A stretch of DNA of 56,666 nucleotides from Sphingobacterium bovistauri (GCF_020295405.1 NZ_JADEYP010000029.1:1-56666); one strand, 5' to 3'; positions 37,377-46,522 are shown, counted from the first letter of the stretch. Made by a program: numbers and translations. Notes: generated from the letters alone by a model not told the origin.

Positions 37377-38597
37377 TTAGTTCACGATGTATACCTCCTT
37401 TCCTGTTATTTTAAACTTTATTGCATATGTCTTTTCGATTATGGACAATAAATCAATGAGTTGGATATCACGAGAAACTTGCGCCCATAACTTTTGCTGA
37501 GGTAAATCAGGAACATCTTTAAACTCCACATCATACCATCTACTGATCTGCTTTATAACATTATCCAATTCCTCTTCTTCGAAATAGAAAATATTATTGA
37601 TCCAAGCTAGATTCTTATCGATATCCGCTTTTCCAATTTCAATTCCAGTCGGCCTGTATGTAGCAATTTCATTTGGTTTCAACCATGACACCTTCTTATT
37701 ATTGAGATTATGCACATTTACAGACCCTTCTACCAGAGTGGTCGTAAAAGAATCGTCATCAGAATAAGCCGAAATATTAAAGCTTGTTCCATAGACTTTC
37801 ACTTCTTGTCGTATACCTGCTTTTTGAGAAAACACGGTAAAACGCCTTTTATCTTTTACTACTTCAAAATAGGCTTCACCAGACAACTCCACATTTCTGC
37901 TACTATCCGAAAACGAATAAGGTAGCACCAACTTACTTGCGGCATTGAGATGTACAATACTACCATCTGGTAATGTCAACTTATATTTAACACCTTTTGG
38001 AGTTTTTATGGTATGATGTGCATTTTTAATTTTGGTATGGAGACTTTCTAATTCATACTTTAAGAGCAATTCATTTTGCGCAGATTTCTGAACAATTAAA
38101 CCATTTCTGCTAATTTTGGTACCTATAGCTAATGTTGGCAAATACAGTTTCGTACCATCAACCATTTCCAAAGTAGCTGATTCATTTACTAAAGAATCCT
38201 CTACTCTAGTTTGATTTTCTACCGAAGTTTTCTCACCGTTATTTATAAAACTAAACTGCAATATCTTTTCATGCAAATCAGTTTTGATAATTAACGGAAC
38301 GGATATCATCAAAAATACCGCAGCAACTGAAGTCCATCTCCATAAAGTTTTTGAAAGAGTAAAATTTCTCGTTTTAGTGGATGAAGAATAAATAGCCGTT
38401 AGTATCTGATCTTGTGTATCGATAGGTAAAGATTCTTTAGGTTTATCAGTATAGAATGCTTCAAGCATACATTCTTCCACAATATCCTTTAGAGACGCAT
38501 CCATCATGTATTGATTAAGCTCTCCTCTTTCTGCTATCGTTTCTTGCTGCTGCAAGCACTGATTGAACAAATAATTTATACGTTGTTTATTAGGCAT
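37377..38597 (-). CDS. FecR-family anti-sigma factor, locus 2
   Basis: A 406-residue inner-membrane regulator. An N-terminal cytosolic part (about 1-90), one membrane helix (about 95-112, WTSVAAVFLMISVPLIIK), the FecR domain (about 195-295, with KLTLPDGSIVHLNAASKLVLPY) and a C-terminal DUF4974-like domain (about 330-406). It follows its sigma gene on the same strand with a 101-base gap that contains an inverted repeat and a run of seven C. Confidence 0.92.
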   Translation of the reverse strand: MPNKQRINYLFNQCLQQQETIAERGELNQYMMDASLKDIVEECMLEAFYTDKPKESLPIDTQDQILTAIYSSSTKTRNFTLSKTLWRWTSVAAVFLMISVPLIIKTDLHEKILQFSFINNGEKTSVENQTRVEDSLVNESATLEMVDGTKLYLPTLAIGTKISRNGLIVQKSAQNELLLKYELESLHTKIKNAHHTIKTPKGVKYKLTLPDGSIVHLNAASKLVLPYSFSDSSRNVELSGEAYFEVVKDKRRFTVFSQKAGIRQEVKVYGTSFNISAYSDDDSFTTTLVEGSVNVHNLNNKKVSWLKPNEIATYRPTGIEIGKADIDKNLAWINNIFYFEEEELDNVIKQISRWYDVEFKDVPDLPQQKLWAQVSRDIQLIDLLSIIEKTYAIKFKITGKEVYIVN

Positions 38598-38617
38598 ATA
38601 ATATAATGGTACACACC

Positions 38618-38634
38618 TGTCCTTATCATGGACA
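38618..38634. repeat. Inverted repeat upstream of fecR of locus 2
   Basis: TGTCC-7-GGACA lies 21 bases upstream of the fecR ATG. It could be an operator or a short leader hairpin. The next bases on either strand do not form a T run, so it is unlikely to be a terminator. Confidence 0.35.
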
Positions 38635-38698
38635 AGTTTGATTTATCACGTGTATTTTAAAGTATGACAATTAGCTAATTGTGTTGGGGGGGATGAGA

Positions 38699-39289
38699 CT
38701 AAAAATATTTTGAATAAAAATGCAGCAACAATACTAACGGCATATCTTTCATATGCGCAAGGCAATACGCACGTATACTTTTCATAGCTTGATCGATGTT
38801 ATATTTTACTGTTTCTGGTGAAACATTTAAAATCTGAGCCACTTCTTTGCGCTTCAAGTATTGTTCTTTTAGCAGTTTGTACGTTTGTTGTTGTTTTGGA
38901 GGTAACCTATGAATAGCTTTTTGAAGTAAATTCTGAAAGTCTTTATCCTGCACATCATAATCTGTATTTGAATAAATCCGAAGTAAAGAACTTTCACCTT
39001 CTTCTGCTAAATATTGCTTATAATTTTTCCCTTTTTTAAGGATATTAAAGGTAATATTTCTTGCAATAGTATAAAGCCACCCTTCAAAATTTTCAATCTC
39101 GTCCAAATCAACCCTATTCATCCAGACTTTCAAAAAAGTATCTTGCACCACATCCTCAGCAATATACTCATCATTTGTAATTCGAAATACGGTTGTATAA
39201 ACATTGGGATGAAATGCATCAAACAACTTACGAAATGCTATTTCATCACCTAAAGAAACCCTATGTAATAATTCAGTATTATACTTCAT
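38699..39289 (-). CDS. ECF RNA polymerase sigma factor, locus 2
   Basis: A 196-residue extracytoplasmic-function sigma factor. Region 2 includes VVQDTFLKVWMNRVD and region 4 includes LKRKEVAQILNVSPETVKYNIDQAM. The C-terminal end is hydrophobic (MPLVLLLHFYSKYF), as in many Bacteroidota ECF factors. It heads the codirectional locus 2: sigma, fecR, susC, susD, DUF4843, PKD-like, tlpA-like. It would be held by the FecR protein until cargo passes SusC. Confidence 0.93.
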   Translation of the reverse strand: MKYNTELLHRVSLGDEIAFRKLFDAFHPNVYTTVFRITNDEYIAEDVVQDTFLKVWMNRVDLDEIENFEGWLYTIARNITFNILKKGKNYKQYLAEEGESSLLRIYSNTDYDVQDKDFQNLLQKAIHRLPPKQQQTYKLLKEQYLKRKEVAQILNVSPETVKYNIDQAMKSIRAYCLAHMKDMPLVLLLHFYSKYF

Positions 39290-39462
39290 AGACTAAGCTA
39301 TCTCCTGTATACAAGGATATAACTTTGGCAAATATAACTTTTGGGATAATATTTTCTAATCTTATTTATTTTTTCAAAGTTCATTTAGCATGAATAAAAC
39401 TTATACTTTTAGTATTACGACAAGAACAACACGATCAAATACAAACTTTTTCTACACAACAC

Positions 39463-39493
39463 TTTACAATCCCAATTCTTATTTTTATCTTTG
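39463..39493 (+). promoter_or_regulatory. Promoter of the str operon
   Basis: TATCTTTG at 39486-39493 is a perfect TAnnTTTG -7 box, with TTTA at 39463-39466 (19-base spacer) in the -33 position. It lies 48 bases before the rpsL ATG. Confidence 0.75.
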
Positions 39494-39540
39494 CAGACTT
39501 AAAAGATTTTTTAACAAAAATTTAAAAACAAAACAGGTAA

Positions 39541-39954
39541 ATGCCTACTATTCAACAATTAGTTAGAAAAGGTAGAGTAGCTCTGGTTGATAAGAGTAAG
39601 TCACCAGCGTTGGACTCATGTCCACAGCGAAGAGGTGTATGTACACGTGTATATACTACTACCCCTAAAAAACCAAACTCAGCAATGCGTAAAGTAGCTC
39701 GTGTACGTTTAACAAACGGTAAAGAGGTTAACGCTTACATCCCTGGAGAAGGTCACAACTTACAAGAACACTCGATCGTATTGATCCGTGGTGGTCGTGT
39801 GAAAGATTTACCAGGTGTGCGTTACCACATCATCCGTGGTGCATTAGATACTTCAGGTGTAGCAGGTCGTAACCAACGTCGTTCGAAATACGGAACTAAG
39901 CGTCCTAAACCAGGACAAGCAGCTGCAGCTCCAGCAAAAGGTAAAAAGAAATAA
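39541..39954 (+). CDS. rpsL: 30S ribosomal protein S12
   Basis: A 137-residue decoding-centre ribosomal protein. The N-terminus [12 protein letters not shown], the block [22 protein letters not shown] (in part) and the loop [21 protein letters not shown] are all present. Lys in PKKPNSA is at the site where changes give streptomycin resistance in other bacteria. First gene of the str operon. Confidence 0.99.
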   Translation: MPTIQQLVRKGRVALVDKSKSPALDSCPQRRGVCTRVYTTTPKKPNSAMRKVARVRLTNGKEVNAYIPGEGHNLQEHSIVLIRGGRVKDLPGVRYHIIRGALDTSGVAGRNQRRSKYGTKRPKPGQAAAAPAKGKKK

Positions 39955-39973
39955 TTAAACGGAGGAAAGAAAA

Positions 39974-40441
39974 ATGAGAAAATCAAAACCAAAAAAGAGA
40001 ATCATTTTACCTGATCCAAAGTTTAATGACGTTCAGGTAACACGTTTCGTAAATAACATGATGTTCGATGGTAAAAAATCTATCGCATACTCAATTTTTT
40101 ACGACGCAGTAGAATTAGTAGAATCAAAAACACAAGAAAACGGTTTAGAGACTTGGAAAAAAGCTTTAAACAACGTTATGCCTGCTGTTGAGGTTAAATC
40201 ACGTCGTGTAGGTGGAGCAAACTTCCAAGTTCCTATGGAGGTACGTCCAGAGCGTAAAATCGCTTTAGGTATGAAATGGTTAATTTCTTACGCTCGCAAA
40301 CGTGGTGAAAAAACTATGTTCGAGAAATTAGCAGGAGAAATCATTTCAGCTTCTAAAGGTGAAGGTGCTGCTGTTAAGAAGAAAGAAGATACGCACAAAA
40401 TGGCGGAAGCTAACAAAGCGTTCTCACACTTCAGATTCTAA
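39974..40441 (+). CDS. rpsG: 30S ribosomal protein S7
   Basis: A 155-residue ribosomal protein that nucleates assembly of the 30S head. [27 protein letters not shown] and the block [24 protein letters not shown] (in part) are characteristic. A perfect GGAGG sits 8 bases ahead of the ATG at 39961-39965, which is unusual in this phylum, where Shine-Dalgarno sites are rare. Confidence 0.99.
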   Translation: MRKSKPKKRIILPDPKFNDVQVTRFVNNMMFDGKKSIAYSIFYDAVELVESKTQENGLETWKKALNNVMPAVEVKSRRVGGANFQVPMEVRPERKIALGMKWLISYARKRGEKTMFEKLAGEIISASKGEGAAVKKKEDTHKMAEANKAFSHFRF

Positions 40442-40468
40442 TTTTGAACACAACGATTCAAATATGAT

Positions 40469-40515
40469 TACACCGACTTTAGTTAATAGGTTTTCTTATT
40501 ATCAGGGTCGGTGTA
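40469..40515 (+). promoter_or_regulatory. Hairpin between rpsG and fusA
   Basis: TACACCGAC pairs with GTCGGTGTA across a 29-base interior. There is no strong T run after it. It may be a weak attenuator or a protein-binding site in the str operon leader of fusA. Confidence 0.5.
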
Positions 40516-40566
40516 CTTATTTAAACTGTTAAAAACAAATTGCCCGAAAGGGAAATTGCAAATTAT

Positions 40567-42690
40567 ATGGCAAGAGATTTAAAATTCACTAGAAATATCG
40601 GTATCGCAGCTCACATCGATGCTGGTAAAACTACAACTACTGAGCGTATCCTTTACTACTCAGGAGTAAACCACAAATTAGGTGAAGTTCACGAAGGTGC
40701 TTCAACGATGGACTGGATGGAGCAAGAAGCTGAGCGTGGTATCACGATTACTTCTGCTGCTACAACTGTATTCTGGGCATACCGTGGAAACAAATACCAA
40801 GTAAACGTAATCGATACTCCAGGACACGTGGATTTCACGGTTGAGGTAAATCGTTCATTACGTGTATTAGACGGATTAGTATTCTTATTTTCTGCAGTTG
40901 ATGGTGTAGAGCCACAGTCTGAGACGAACTGGAGATTAGCAGATAACTACGCAGTACCTCGTATTGGTTTCGTAAATAAAATGGATCGTTCAGGTGCTGA
41001 CTTCTTAAAAGTAGTTGGTCAAGTAAAATCAATGTTAGGTTCTGAAGCAGTAGCTTTACAATTACCTATCGGTTCTGAAGATACATTTACGGGTGTAGTT
41101 GACTTAATCAACAACCGTGGTATCGTTTGGAATGAGCATGATAAAGGTATGACTTTCACAGAAGTGCCAATTCCTGCAGATATGTTGGATGAAGTTGCTG
41201 AATACCGTGAAAAATTATTAGAAGCTGTAGCAGGATATGATGAGTCTTTGATGGAGAAATTCTTCGAAGATCCAAATTCATTAACTGAGCGCGAAATCTT
41301 AAATGCTTTACGTGCAGCAGTATTAGATAACTCTATCGTTCCTATGGTTTGTGGTTCATCTTTCAAAAACAAAGGTGTACAAACGATGTTGGATTTAGTG
41401 ATGGAATTATTACCTTCACCATTAGATTCAGATGGTGTAAAAGGTACTCACCCTGACACTGGTGCAGAATTATTGCGCAAACCAGACGTTAATGAGCCTT
41501 TCGCAGCATTAGGTTTCAAAATCGCTACTGACCCATTCGTAGGTCGTCTATGTTTTATCCGTGCTTATTCAGGTAAGTTAGATGCAGGTTCTTATGTATT
41601 GAACACACGTTCAGGTAACAAAGAGCGTATCTCTCGTATCTTCCAAATGCACGCTAACAAACAAAACCCTATCCCTTTCATCGAGGCTGGTGATATCGGT
41701 GCTGTTGTTGGTTTCAAAGATATCAAAACAGGTGATACACTTTGTGATGAGAAAAACCCTATCGTATTAGAGACAATGAACTTCCCTGAGCCAGTTATCG
41801 GTTTAGCAATCGAGCCAAAAACTCAGGCTGACGTTGATAAATTAGGTATCGGTCTTGGTAAATTAGCTGAAGAGGATCCTACATTCGTAGTTAAATCTGA
41901 TCAAGAAACTGGTCAAACAGTTATCTCTGGTATGGGTGAGCTTCACTTAGAAATCTTAATTGACCGTTTGAAGCGCGAATTCAAAGTTGAGGTTAATCAA
42001 GGTGCTCCTCAAGTAGCATACAAAGAGTCTATCAACGGTACTACTGAGCACCGTGAAGTATACAAAAAACAATCAGGTGGTCGTGGTAAATTCGCGGATA
42101 TCAAAGTTGTTATCTCGCCAATTGATGCAGATTACGATGCATCAAAATCTGCTTTACAATTCGTAAATGAAATCGTAGGTGGTGCTATTCCTAGAGAATA
42201 CATTCCTTCGGTACAAAAAGGTTTTGAAGTTTCTTTATCGAATGGTGTATTAGCTGGTTACCCACTATCAGGAATGAAAGTTCGTTTGATTGATGGTTCA
42301 TTCCACGCTGTCGATTCAGATTCATTATCATTCGAATTAGCTGCGAAAATGGCATACCGTGAAGCATTGCCTAAATGTTCTCCAGTGTTGATGGAGCCTA
42401 TCATGAAAGTGGAGGTATTGACACCAGAAGAAAACATGGGTGATGTAATGGGTGACTTGAACCGTCGTCGTGGTCAGATGCAAGGTCTTGATTCTCGTAA
42501 TGGTGCTCAAGTAATCAAAGCGTTAGTGCCACTTTCAGAAATGTTTGGTTATGTAACTCAATTACGTACTATCACTTCAGGTCGTGCAACTTCTACAATG
42601 GAGTTTGATCACTATGCTGAGGCTCCACGTAACGTAGCTGAAGAAGTAATCGCTAAATCTAAAGGTAGAGTTAAAGGTTCTGTAGAATAA
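40567..42690 (+). CDS. fusA: Elongation factor G
   Basis: A 707-residue GTPase that drives ribosomal translocation. I start it at the ATG at 40567 ([13 protein letters not shown]); an in-frame TTG 9 codons upstream gives an unusual extension. The G1 loop [13 protein letters not shown], the G3 motif [12 protein letters not shown] and G4 NKMD are intact, followed by domains II-V. Third gene of the str operon; no tuf gene follows, which is normal for this phylum. Confidence 0.98.
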   Translation: MARDLKFTRNIGIAAHIDAGKTTTTERILYYSGVNHKLGEVHEGASTMDWMEQEAERGITITSAATTVFWAYRGNKYQVNVIDTPGHVDFTVEVNRSLRVLDGLVFLFSAVDGVEPQSETNWRLADNYAVPRIGFVNKMDRSGADFLKVVGQVKSMLGSEAVALQLPIGSEDTFTGVVDLINNRGIVWNEHDKGMTFTEVPIPADMLDEVAEYREKLLEAVAGYDESLMEKFFEDPNSLTEREILNALRAAVLDNSIVPMVCGSSFKNKGVQTMLDLVMELLPSPLDSDGVKGTHPDTGAELLRKPDVNEPFAALGFKIATDPFVGRLCFIRAYSGKLDAGSYVLNTRSGNKERISRIFQMHANKQNPIPFIEAGDIGAVVGFKDIKTGDTLCDEKNPIVLETMNFPEPVIGLAIEPKTQADVDKLGIGLGKLAEEDPTFVVKSDQETGQTVISGMGELHLEILIDRLKREFKVEVNQGAPQVAYKESINGTTEHREVYKKQSGGRGKFADIKVVISPIDADYDASKSALQFVNEIVGGAIPREYIPSVQKGFEVSLSNGVLAGYPLSGMKVRLIDGSFHAVDSDSLSFELAAKMAYREALPKCSPVLMEPIMKVEVLTPEENMGDVMGDLNRRRGQMQGLDSRNGAQVIKALVPLSEMFGYVTQLRTITSGRATSTMEFDHYAEAPRNVAEEVIAKSKGRVKGSVE

Positions 42691-42713
42691 TAGAACTTTA
42701 TTAAAAATAAACC

Positions 42714-42752
42714 GATCTCCTATTGTGAATAGCTCTAATAGGAGGTCTTTTT
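42714..42752 (+). terminator. Terminator-like hairpin between fusA and rpsJ
   Basis: GATCTCCTATT pairs with AATAGGAGGTC (one G-U) over a 12-base loop and is followed by TTTTT. It should reduce or end transcription between fusA and rpsJ; as rpsJ starts 16 bases later with no clear promoter, it may work as an attenuator. Confidence 0.7.
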
Positions 42753-42767
42753 AAAAACAAATATAAA

Positions 42768-43073
42768 ATGAGCCAAAGAATCAGAATCAAATTGAAATCT
42801 TACGATTACAATTTAGTTGACAAATCAGCTGAGAAAATCGTAAAAACAGTAAAACCTACAGGTGCAGTAGTTTCAGGACCTATTCCTCTTCCTACTGAGA
42901 AAAAAATCTATACAGTTTTACGTTCACCACACGTTAACAAAAAAGCACGTGAGCAGTTCCAATTATGTTCTTACAAAAGACTTTTGGATATCTACTCTTC
43001 AAATGCTAAAACTGTTGATGCATTGATGAAACTTGAATTACCTTCAGGTGTTGAAGTTGAAATCAAAGTGTGA
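42768..43073 (+). CDS. rpsJ: 30S ribosomal protein S10
   Basis: A 101-residue protein of the 30S head. [18 protein letters not shown], the GPIPLPT segment and the [12 protein letters not shown] block are all typical. It normally begins the S10 operon and is followed by rplC; here a terminator follows instead and then an unrelated gene on the other strand. Confidence 0.99.
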   Translation: MSQRIRIKLKSYDYNLVDKSAEKIVKTVKPTGAVVSGPIPLPTEKKIYTVLRSPHVNKKAREQFQLCSYKRLLDIYSSNAKTVDALMKLELPSGVEVEIKV

Positions 43074-43094
43074 TAGATTTCAGTACTGAAAAAG

Positions 43095-43130
43095 AAAATC
43101 CTTCTCCCATAAAGAGAAGGATTTTTTTGT
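43095..43130 (+). terminator. Rho-independent terminator after rpsJ
   Basis: AAAATCCTTCTC pairs with GAGAAGGATTTT over a 7-base loop, followed by TTTTGTTTT. Confidence 0.92.
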
Positions 43131-43170
43131 TTTAAAGATATTTTAATAAATAACACCATATCTATAAAAA

Positions 43171-43202
43171 ATTCCTCATAAACATATCTGTTTATGAGGA
43201 AT
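43171..43202 (-). terminator. Terminator of the outer-membrane barrel gene
   Basis: ATTCCTCATAAACA pairs with TGTTTATGAGGAAT over a 4-base loop; a T run follows on the minus strand. Confidence 0.88.
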
Positions 43203-43225
43203 TAAATTAGTGCTAATCTCTTTAA

Positions 43226-43855
43226 CTAGAATTTGAATGTTAATCCAAATTGAGCTGTATTAAAGAAGTTATTGAACTGATTTACATTAACACCGAATTC
43301 ATTTACTGCTTTAGCGCCATCAACATCTACTTTAGAAGTATTGTAACCGATTACATTTGCAAAAGCAAAATTTAAGGCAACTTTATCAGTCAAAAAATAA
43401 TTAGCTCCAATACCAGCATTTACACCGAAATTATTAGTTTTCGGGTTATCGGTAGTATTTCCAGCAACGGTCAATTCTGATTTAGAGGTATTATAATCAG
43501 CATTCAATTCAGCGTAAGTCTTGAAACGTGAACCTAATTCTAAGAAATAATATCTACCAAATACACCAGCACCAATGTTATTATTTTTAGTTTTTCTTTC
43601 ATCACCGTATCGGTCCTCCGTACTTGTACCAACATTAAAGTTGATACCAGCAGCAAATTTATCCGTAAAGAAATAACCTACTCTTGGTGAAAAATTGAAA
43701 TTTGAATTTTTAACCTCAGAGTTTTCGTTATCTCTTGAACTAAACCCTAAATTTCCCTCAACAATTACATTTCCTTTACCAAAGCCTATCTCTTGTGCTT
43801 GTGAAGCTAATGCTAATCCTGCAACAGCAGTAAGTGTAAGTAATACTTTTTTCAT
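43226..43855 (-). CDS. Outer-membrane beta-barrel protein
   Basis: A 209-residue protein with signal peptide MKKVLLTLTAVAGLALASQAQ, for which the ATG at 43855 is a better start than the in-frame ATG nine codons upstream. The rest shows alternating hydrophobic strands (VGYFFTDKFAAGINF, YFLELGSRFKTYAELN, GIGANYFLTDKVALNF) and ends in TAQFGLTFKF, a typical barrel C-terminus with terminal Phe. It matches the OMP_b-brl type, probably 8 strands. Function unknown. It has its own promoter and terminator. Confidence 0.85.
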   Translation of the reverse strand: MKKVLLTLTAVAGLALASQAQEIGFGKGNVIVEGNLGFSSRDNENSEVKNSNFNFSPRVGYFFTDKFAAGINFNVGTSTEDRYGDERKTKNNNIGAGVFGRYYFLELGSRFKTYAELNADYNTSKSELTVAGNTTDNPKTNNFGVNAGIGANYFLTDKVALNFAFANVIGYNTSKVDVDGAKAVNEFGVNVNQFNNFFNTAQFGLTFKF

Positions 43856-43879
43856 ATCTATATTTATTAAATTATCTGA

Positions 43880-43909
43880 CAAATGTACAATTGACTTTTA
43901 AAACGCAAA
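43880..43909 (-). promoter_or_regulatory. Promoter of the outer-membrane barrel gene
   Basis: On the minus strand TTTG (43906-43909) and TACATTTG (43880-43887) with an 18-base spacer match the Bacteroidota consensus TTTG-N19-TAnnTTTG closely. The best promoter in the window. Confidence 0.8.
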
Positions 43910-44009
43910 AGTTAACAGGTCATATTATTGTCAATAAAATTAACCAAACATTTAAATAACTAACTATCATAGACATAGTATTACTTAAAATGAAATATTA
44001 GATGTGTTT

Positions 44010-44066
44010 TTAATCACACTCATCAGCCCCACAAGAAGCACCTTCAGAATTATTTTGAATTTGAAT
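44010..44066 (-). other. In-frame continuation of the DsbA gene past its TGA stop
   Basis: Directly after the TGA at 44067-44069 the same frame stays open for 18 codons, reading IQIQNNSEGASCGADECD, then TAA. FrnE-type proteins of this phylum, as I recall, often end in a similar Gly-Ala-Ser-Cys-x4-Cys tail. The piece therefore looks like the original C-terminus, cut off by a point mutation. Confidence 0.6.
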
Positions 44067-44726
44067 TCAACTATTAGTAGATTTCCATTCAGCAAAAGCC
44101 TTCTCTAGGGTCTGCGCGAACAACTCTACTGGCTGCGCTCCAGATACAGCATATTTGCGATCATACACGAAAAATGGAACTCCCTGTACGCCCATCTGAC
44201 GAGCCTCGTTTATATCCATTTTGACTTCATCATCCAATGTCCCTTTTGCAACAATATCTTCGTACTCCAACGCATTTAGCCCTACTTTTTCAGCTAAATT
44301 TTTCAACACTTCAATATCATCGATATTCTTACCATCTGTAAAATAACTTTGAAACAATAATTCTTCTACTTCATCCTGCTTATGGTATTTTTTAGCAAAA
44401 TGTGTTAAGACGTGCGCTCTGAACGAATTGGCAACAACAGATTTATCAAAATTATAGACCAAGCCTTCTTCAGCTGCCATTTGAGTGACTTGCGTATTCA
44501 ACGCTTTTGCTTGGTCAACAGGCATTCCCTTATGTAGTGCTAAATATTCATCAATACGGATAGACGGATCAGTTTGCAAATCTGGATTCAACTGAAAACT
44601 TTTCCATTCAATTTCGACACTATCATTCAATGAAGAATTTTCTAATGACTTTTCAAATCTCCGTTTTCCTATATAACAGAATGGACACATCACGTCGCTC
44701 CAAATCTCAATTTTCATTTTATTCAT
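44067..44726 (-). CDS. DsbA-family oxidoreductase, FrnE-like
   Basis: A 219-residue cytosolic thiol oxidoreductase of the FrnE group (no signal peptide). The active site CPFC is at C14-C17 in SDVMCPFCYIGKRRFEKSL; a helical insertion follows, and the GVPFFVYDRKYAVSGAQP block with the cis-Pro is near the C-terminus. FrnE relatives handle disulfides under oxidative stress. The start may be the ATG at 44726 or 44717. The gene ends at a TGA beyond which the same frame encodes a Cys-rich tail. Confidence 0.9.
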   Translation of the reverse strand: MNKMKIEIWSDVMCPFCYIGKRRFEKSLENSSLNDSVEIEWKSFQLNPDLQTDPSIRIDEYLALHKGMPVDQAKALNTQVTQMAAEEGLVYNFDKSVVANSFRAHVLTHFAKKYHKQDEVEELLFQSYFTDGKNIDDIEVLKNLAEKVGLNALEYEDIVAKGTLDDEVKMDINEARQMGVQGVPFFVYDRKYAVSGAQPVELFAQTLEKAFAEWKSTNS

Positions 44727-44799
44727 AGCTGTTTTTTTATTATCTAAATCTAATAAACCTACACCATATTATGATCATTGAGATATCCTAATTTATAAT

Positions 44800-44896
44800 G
44801 GAGAAGCGATATAGTCACCACTTCTCCAATATTGCAAACAAAAAATTTAACTTATAATTGCACCTTAATCACTTGGGGGTGAAATCGGATTAAGGC
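44800..44896. other. Two hairpins in the gap between the DsbA and FISUMP genes
   Basis: GGAGAAG/CTTCTCC at about 44801-44828 and CCTTAATC/GATTAAGG at 44863-44895 can form stems. The second, 50 bases past the FISUMP stop, may be its transcript end, but a T run is not adjacent on the minus strand. Confidence 0.35.
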
Positions 44897-44945
44897 GAAT
44901 ATTTTTAACAAAAAAATCAGATAGCCAATACTGCTTGAAAAAAGT

Positions 44946-46517
44946 CTAATTTTCAATTTCTATCAAAGGATTTGTTTTTACACATCGTATCGTGTTTGCT
45001 CTATTTTTATCAGCTCCTATGGTAGGCGAAAAATAATTATGTCCAAACTGAAAAAAACCATGCCCATTTCCACTATGCCAATAAAATCCGGCACTATACA
45101 TACTGTCTTTATTCTGAGAGTTGTACGCTCCTGCAAAAGGCAAAAAGAGATATTCGTCTTGTTTAGCAACACTTGGCTGAACGTTAGTTCCGAAATATAA
45201 TCCGTATACAATCTCATCATCAGGTTTTTTATAATGACCATGCACATAGGCTGTCGTATTGTTCCATTGTCCGTCCCAAGATCCAAACGATCTTAGATTT
45301 TGAGTTTCAGAAACTGTTGGTAATCTCCAGTCAGGCCCAACTTGTCGACAAATATCACCATCAATAACCTCTTCTATCAGTGTACCAGTCCACGTAGTTG
45401 CCTGATGTTTTTGTGGTGTATCATAAAATTTTCCATCTGCGTTCTTATACCAATAGTCACCATATTCTCCTTGGCTACTAGCCATCATATATTTATAAGT
45501 ACCATCTGGCTGTAAGACTCCTATAAGGTTGCCTAGCGCATATGAAATAGGTCCTACTACATGACCAGTCCTTTTCAATTTAATATCAATTTCGTAATAC
45601 ACTCCTGGTTTGAAAACATATTCTAAAAGCGTGATATCAGATTTTGAGACGTTATTCACAATCGTCATAGCTGTCAACTTTAGTTTTTGTTGCTGAATCC
45701 CATCAGCATATATCAACTGTTCATTAGAGAATGCTGATTTATTATCATTTGATATAGCAAAAGATGACAACGGTCGATCAGTAATCAAACCTGAAAAGCT
45801 TAAATTGAATGGAGAGTTTTGTTGATTAGTATATTTAATTTCTGCATTACTAAATGTATTTGTTACACTAAAATTCCCTATGGTATTAATCAATCCTACT
45901 GTCCCAGCATCTATGGAAGTTTTAATTTTTGTAAAAGTATGCTTCAAAACGAATGATAATGTATTATCATTTCTACTAATCAAACGATTCAAAATAGAAT
46001 GAGACATAACATCTTCAAAAGAAGTTAACAACAGTTTGGCTATAAAAATGTCATCACCTATATTAAGAGCAAGTGATGGCAATGCTGTTGATTTACCAAA
46101 TGAATAAACAATAAAACTATAATTTTTATCTGTCTGTACTTGAATGTCTGTATTGACCAAAGATCCACAAACGTAGTCTCTACTTAATAAGTATTTATTA
46201 TTTGCATCAAAAACCAGGATTCTAAAAGTTGTACCTGCTGCTATCACTCTTCTAAAAGAAGATGATTTAAATTGACTTTTTTTAACAGGCAATACGTTAA
46301 CTTCCAAACAGAACTCATCATTATATGGGATTTCTTGTTTAAAAATTCCATCAACCTCATCACTTGATTTAAAATCAATACTGTTTTCATACTCAGCATA
46401 CTCCAAATTGATATTTAGCGTACTTGTGGAATAAATGTCTCTTTTTTCTTGAAAACAACCTATCAAACCCACACAAACAGCGAAACAGAAACAAAATAAT
46501 CTTAAATATGAAATCAT
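44946..46517 (-). CDS. Surface lipoprotein with C-terminal FISUMP domain
   Basis: A 523-residue lipoprotein. I start it at the ATG at 46517 (MISYLRLFCFCFAVCVGLIGC); the earlier in-frame ATG lacks a signal peptide. After the lipidated Cys the N-terminal about 300 residues are beta-rich and resemble fimbrillin-type proteins. The C-terminal part (about 345-520) is a FISUMP (Fib_succ_major) domain, with WRLPTVSETQNLRSF and the closing AGFYWHSGNGHG ... RCVKTN. Likely a surface or fimbria-like structural protein. It begins 5 bases after a 55-residue companion ORF. Confidence 0.8.
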   Translation of the reverse strand: MISYLRLFCFCFAVCVGLIGCFQEKRDIYSTSTLNINLEYAEYENSIDFKSSDEVDGIFKQEIPYNDEFCLEVNVLPVKKSQFKSSSFRRVIAAGTTFRILVFDANNKYLLSRDYVCGSLVNTDIQVQTDKNYSFIVYSFGKSTALPSLALNIGDDIFIAKLLLTSFEDVMSHSILNRLISRNDNTLSFVLKHTFTKIKTSIDAGTVGLINTIGNFSVTNTFSNAEIKYTNQQNSPFNLSFSGLITDRPLSSFAISNDNKSAFSNEQLIYADGIQQQKLKLTAMTIVNNVSKSDITLLEYVFKPGVYYEIDIKLKRTGHVVGPISYALGNLIGVLQPDGTYKYMMASSQGEYGDYWYKNADGKFYDTPQKHQATTWTGTLIEEVIDGDICRQVGPDWRLPTVSETQNLRSFGSWDGQWNNTTAYVHGHYKKPDDEIVYGLYFGTNVQPSVAKQDEYLFLPFAGAYNSQNKDSMYSAGFYWHSGNGHGFFQFGHNYFSPTIGADKNRANTIRCVKTNPLIEIEN

Positions 46518-46522
46518 TTTTA

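Noticed and set aside
18599..39289. Calling the two SusCD loci polysaccharide utilization loci
   Set aside because: No glycoside hydrolase, lyase or carbohydrate sensor is in either locus; the fucosidase lies 11 kb away with its own promoter and terminator.
41019..41372. A 117-codon minus-strand frame inside fusA
   Set aside because: Antisense shadow of EF-G; no family features.
44067..44069. TGA in the DsbA gene as a selenocysteine codon
   Set aside because: The TGA is not at the active-site Cys, no SECIS-like hairpin follows directly, and no selenium genes are seen; a nonsense change is simpler.
45017..45286. An 89-codon frame inside the FISUMP gene on the same strand
   Set aside because: Overlaps conserved FISUMP residues in another frame; a shadow.
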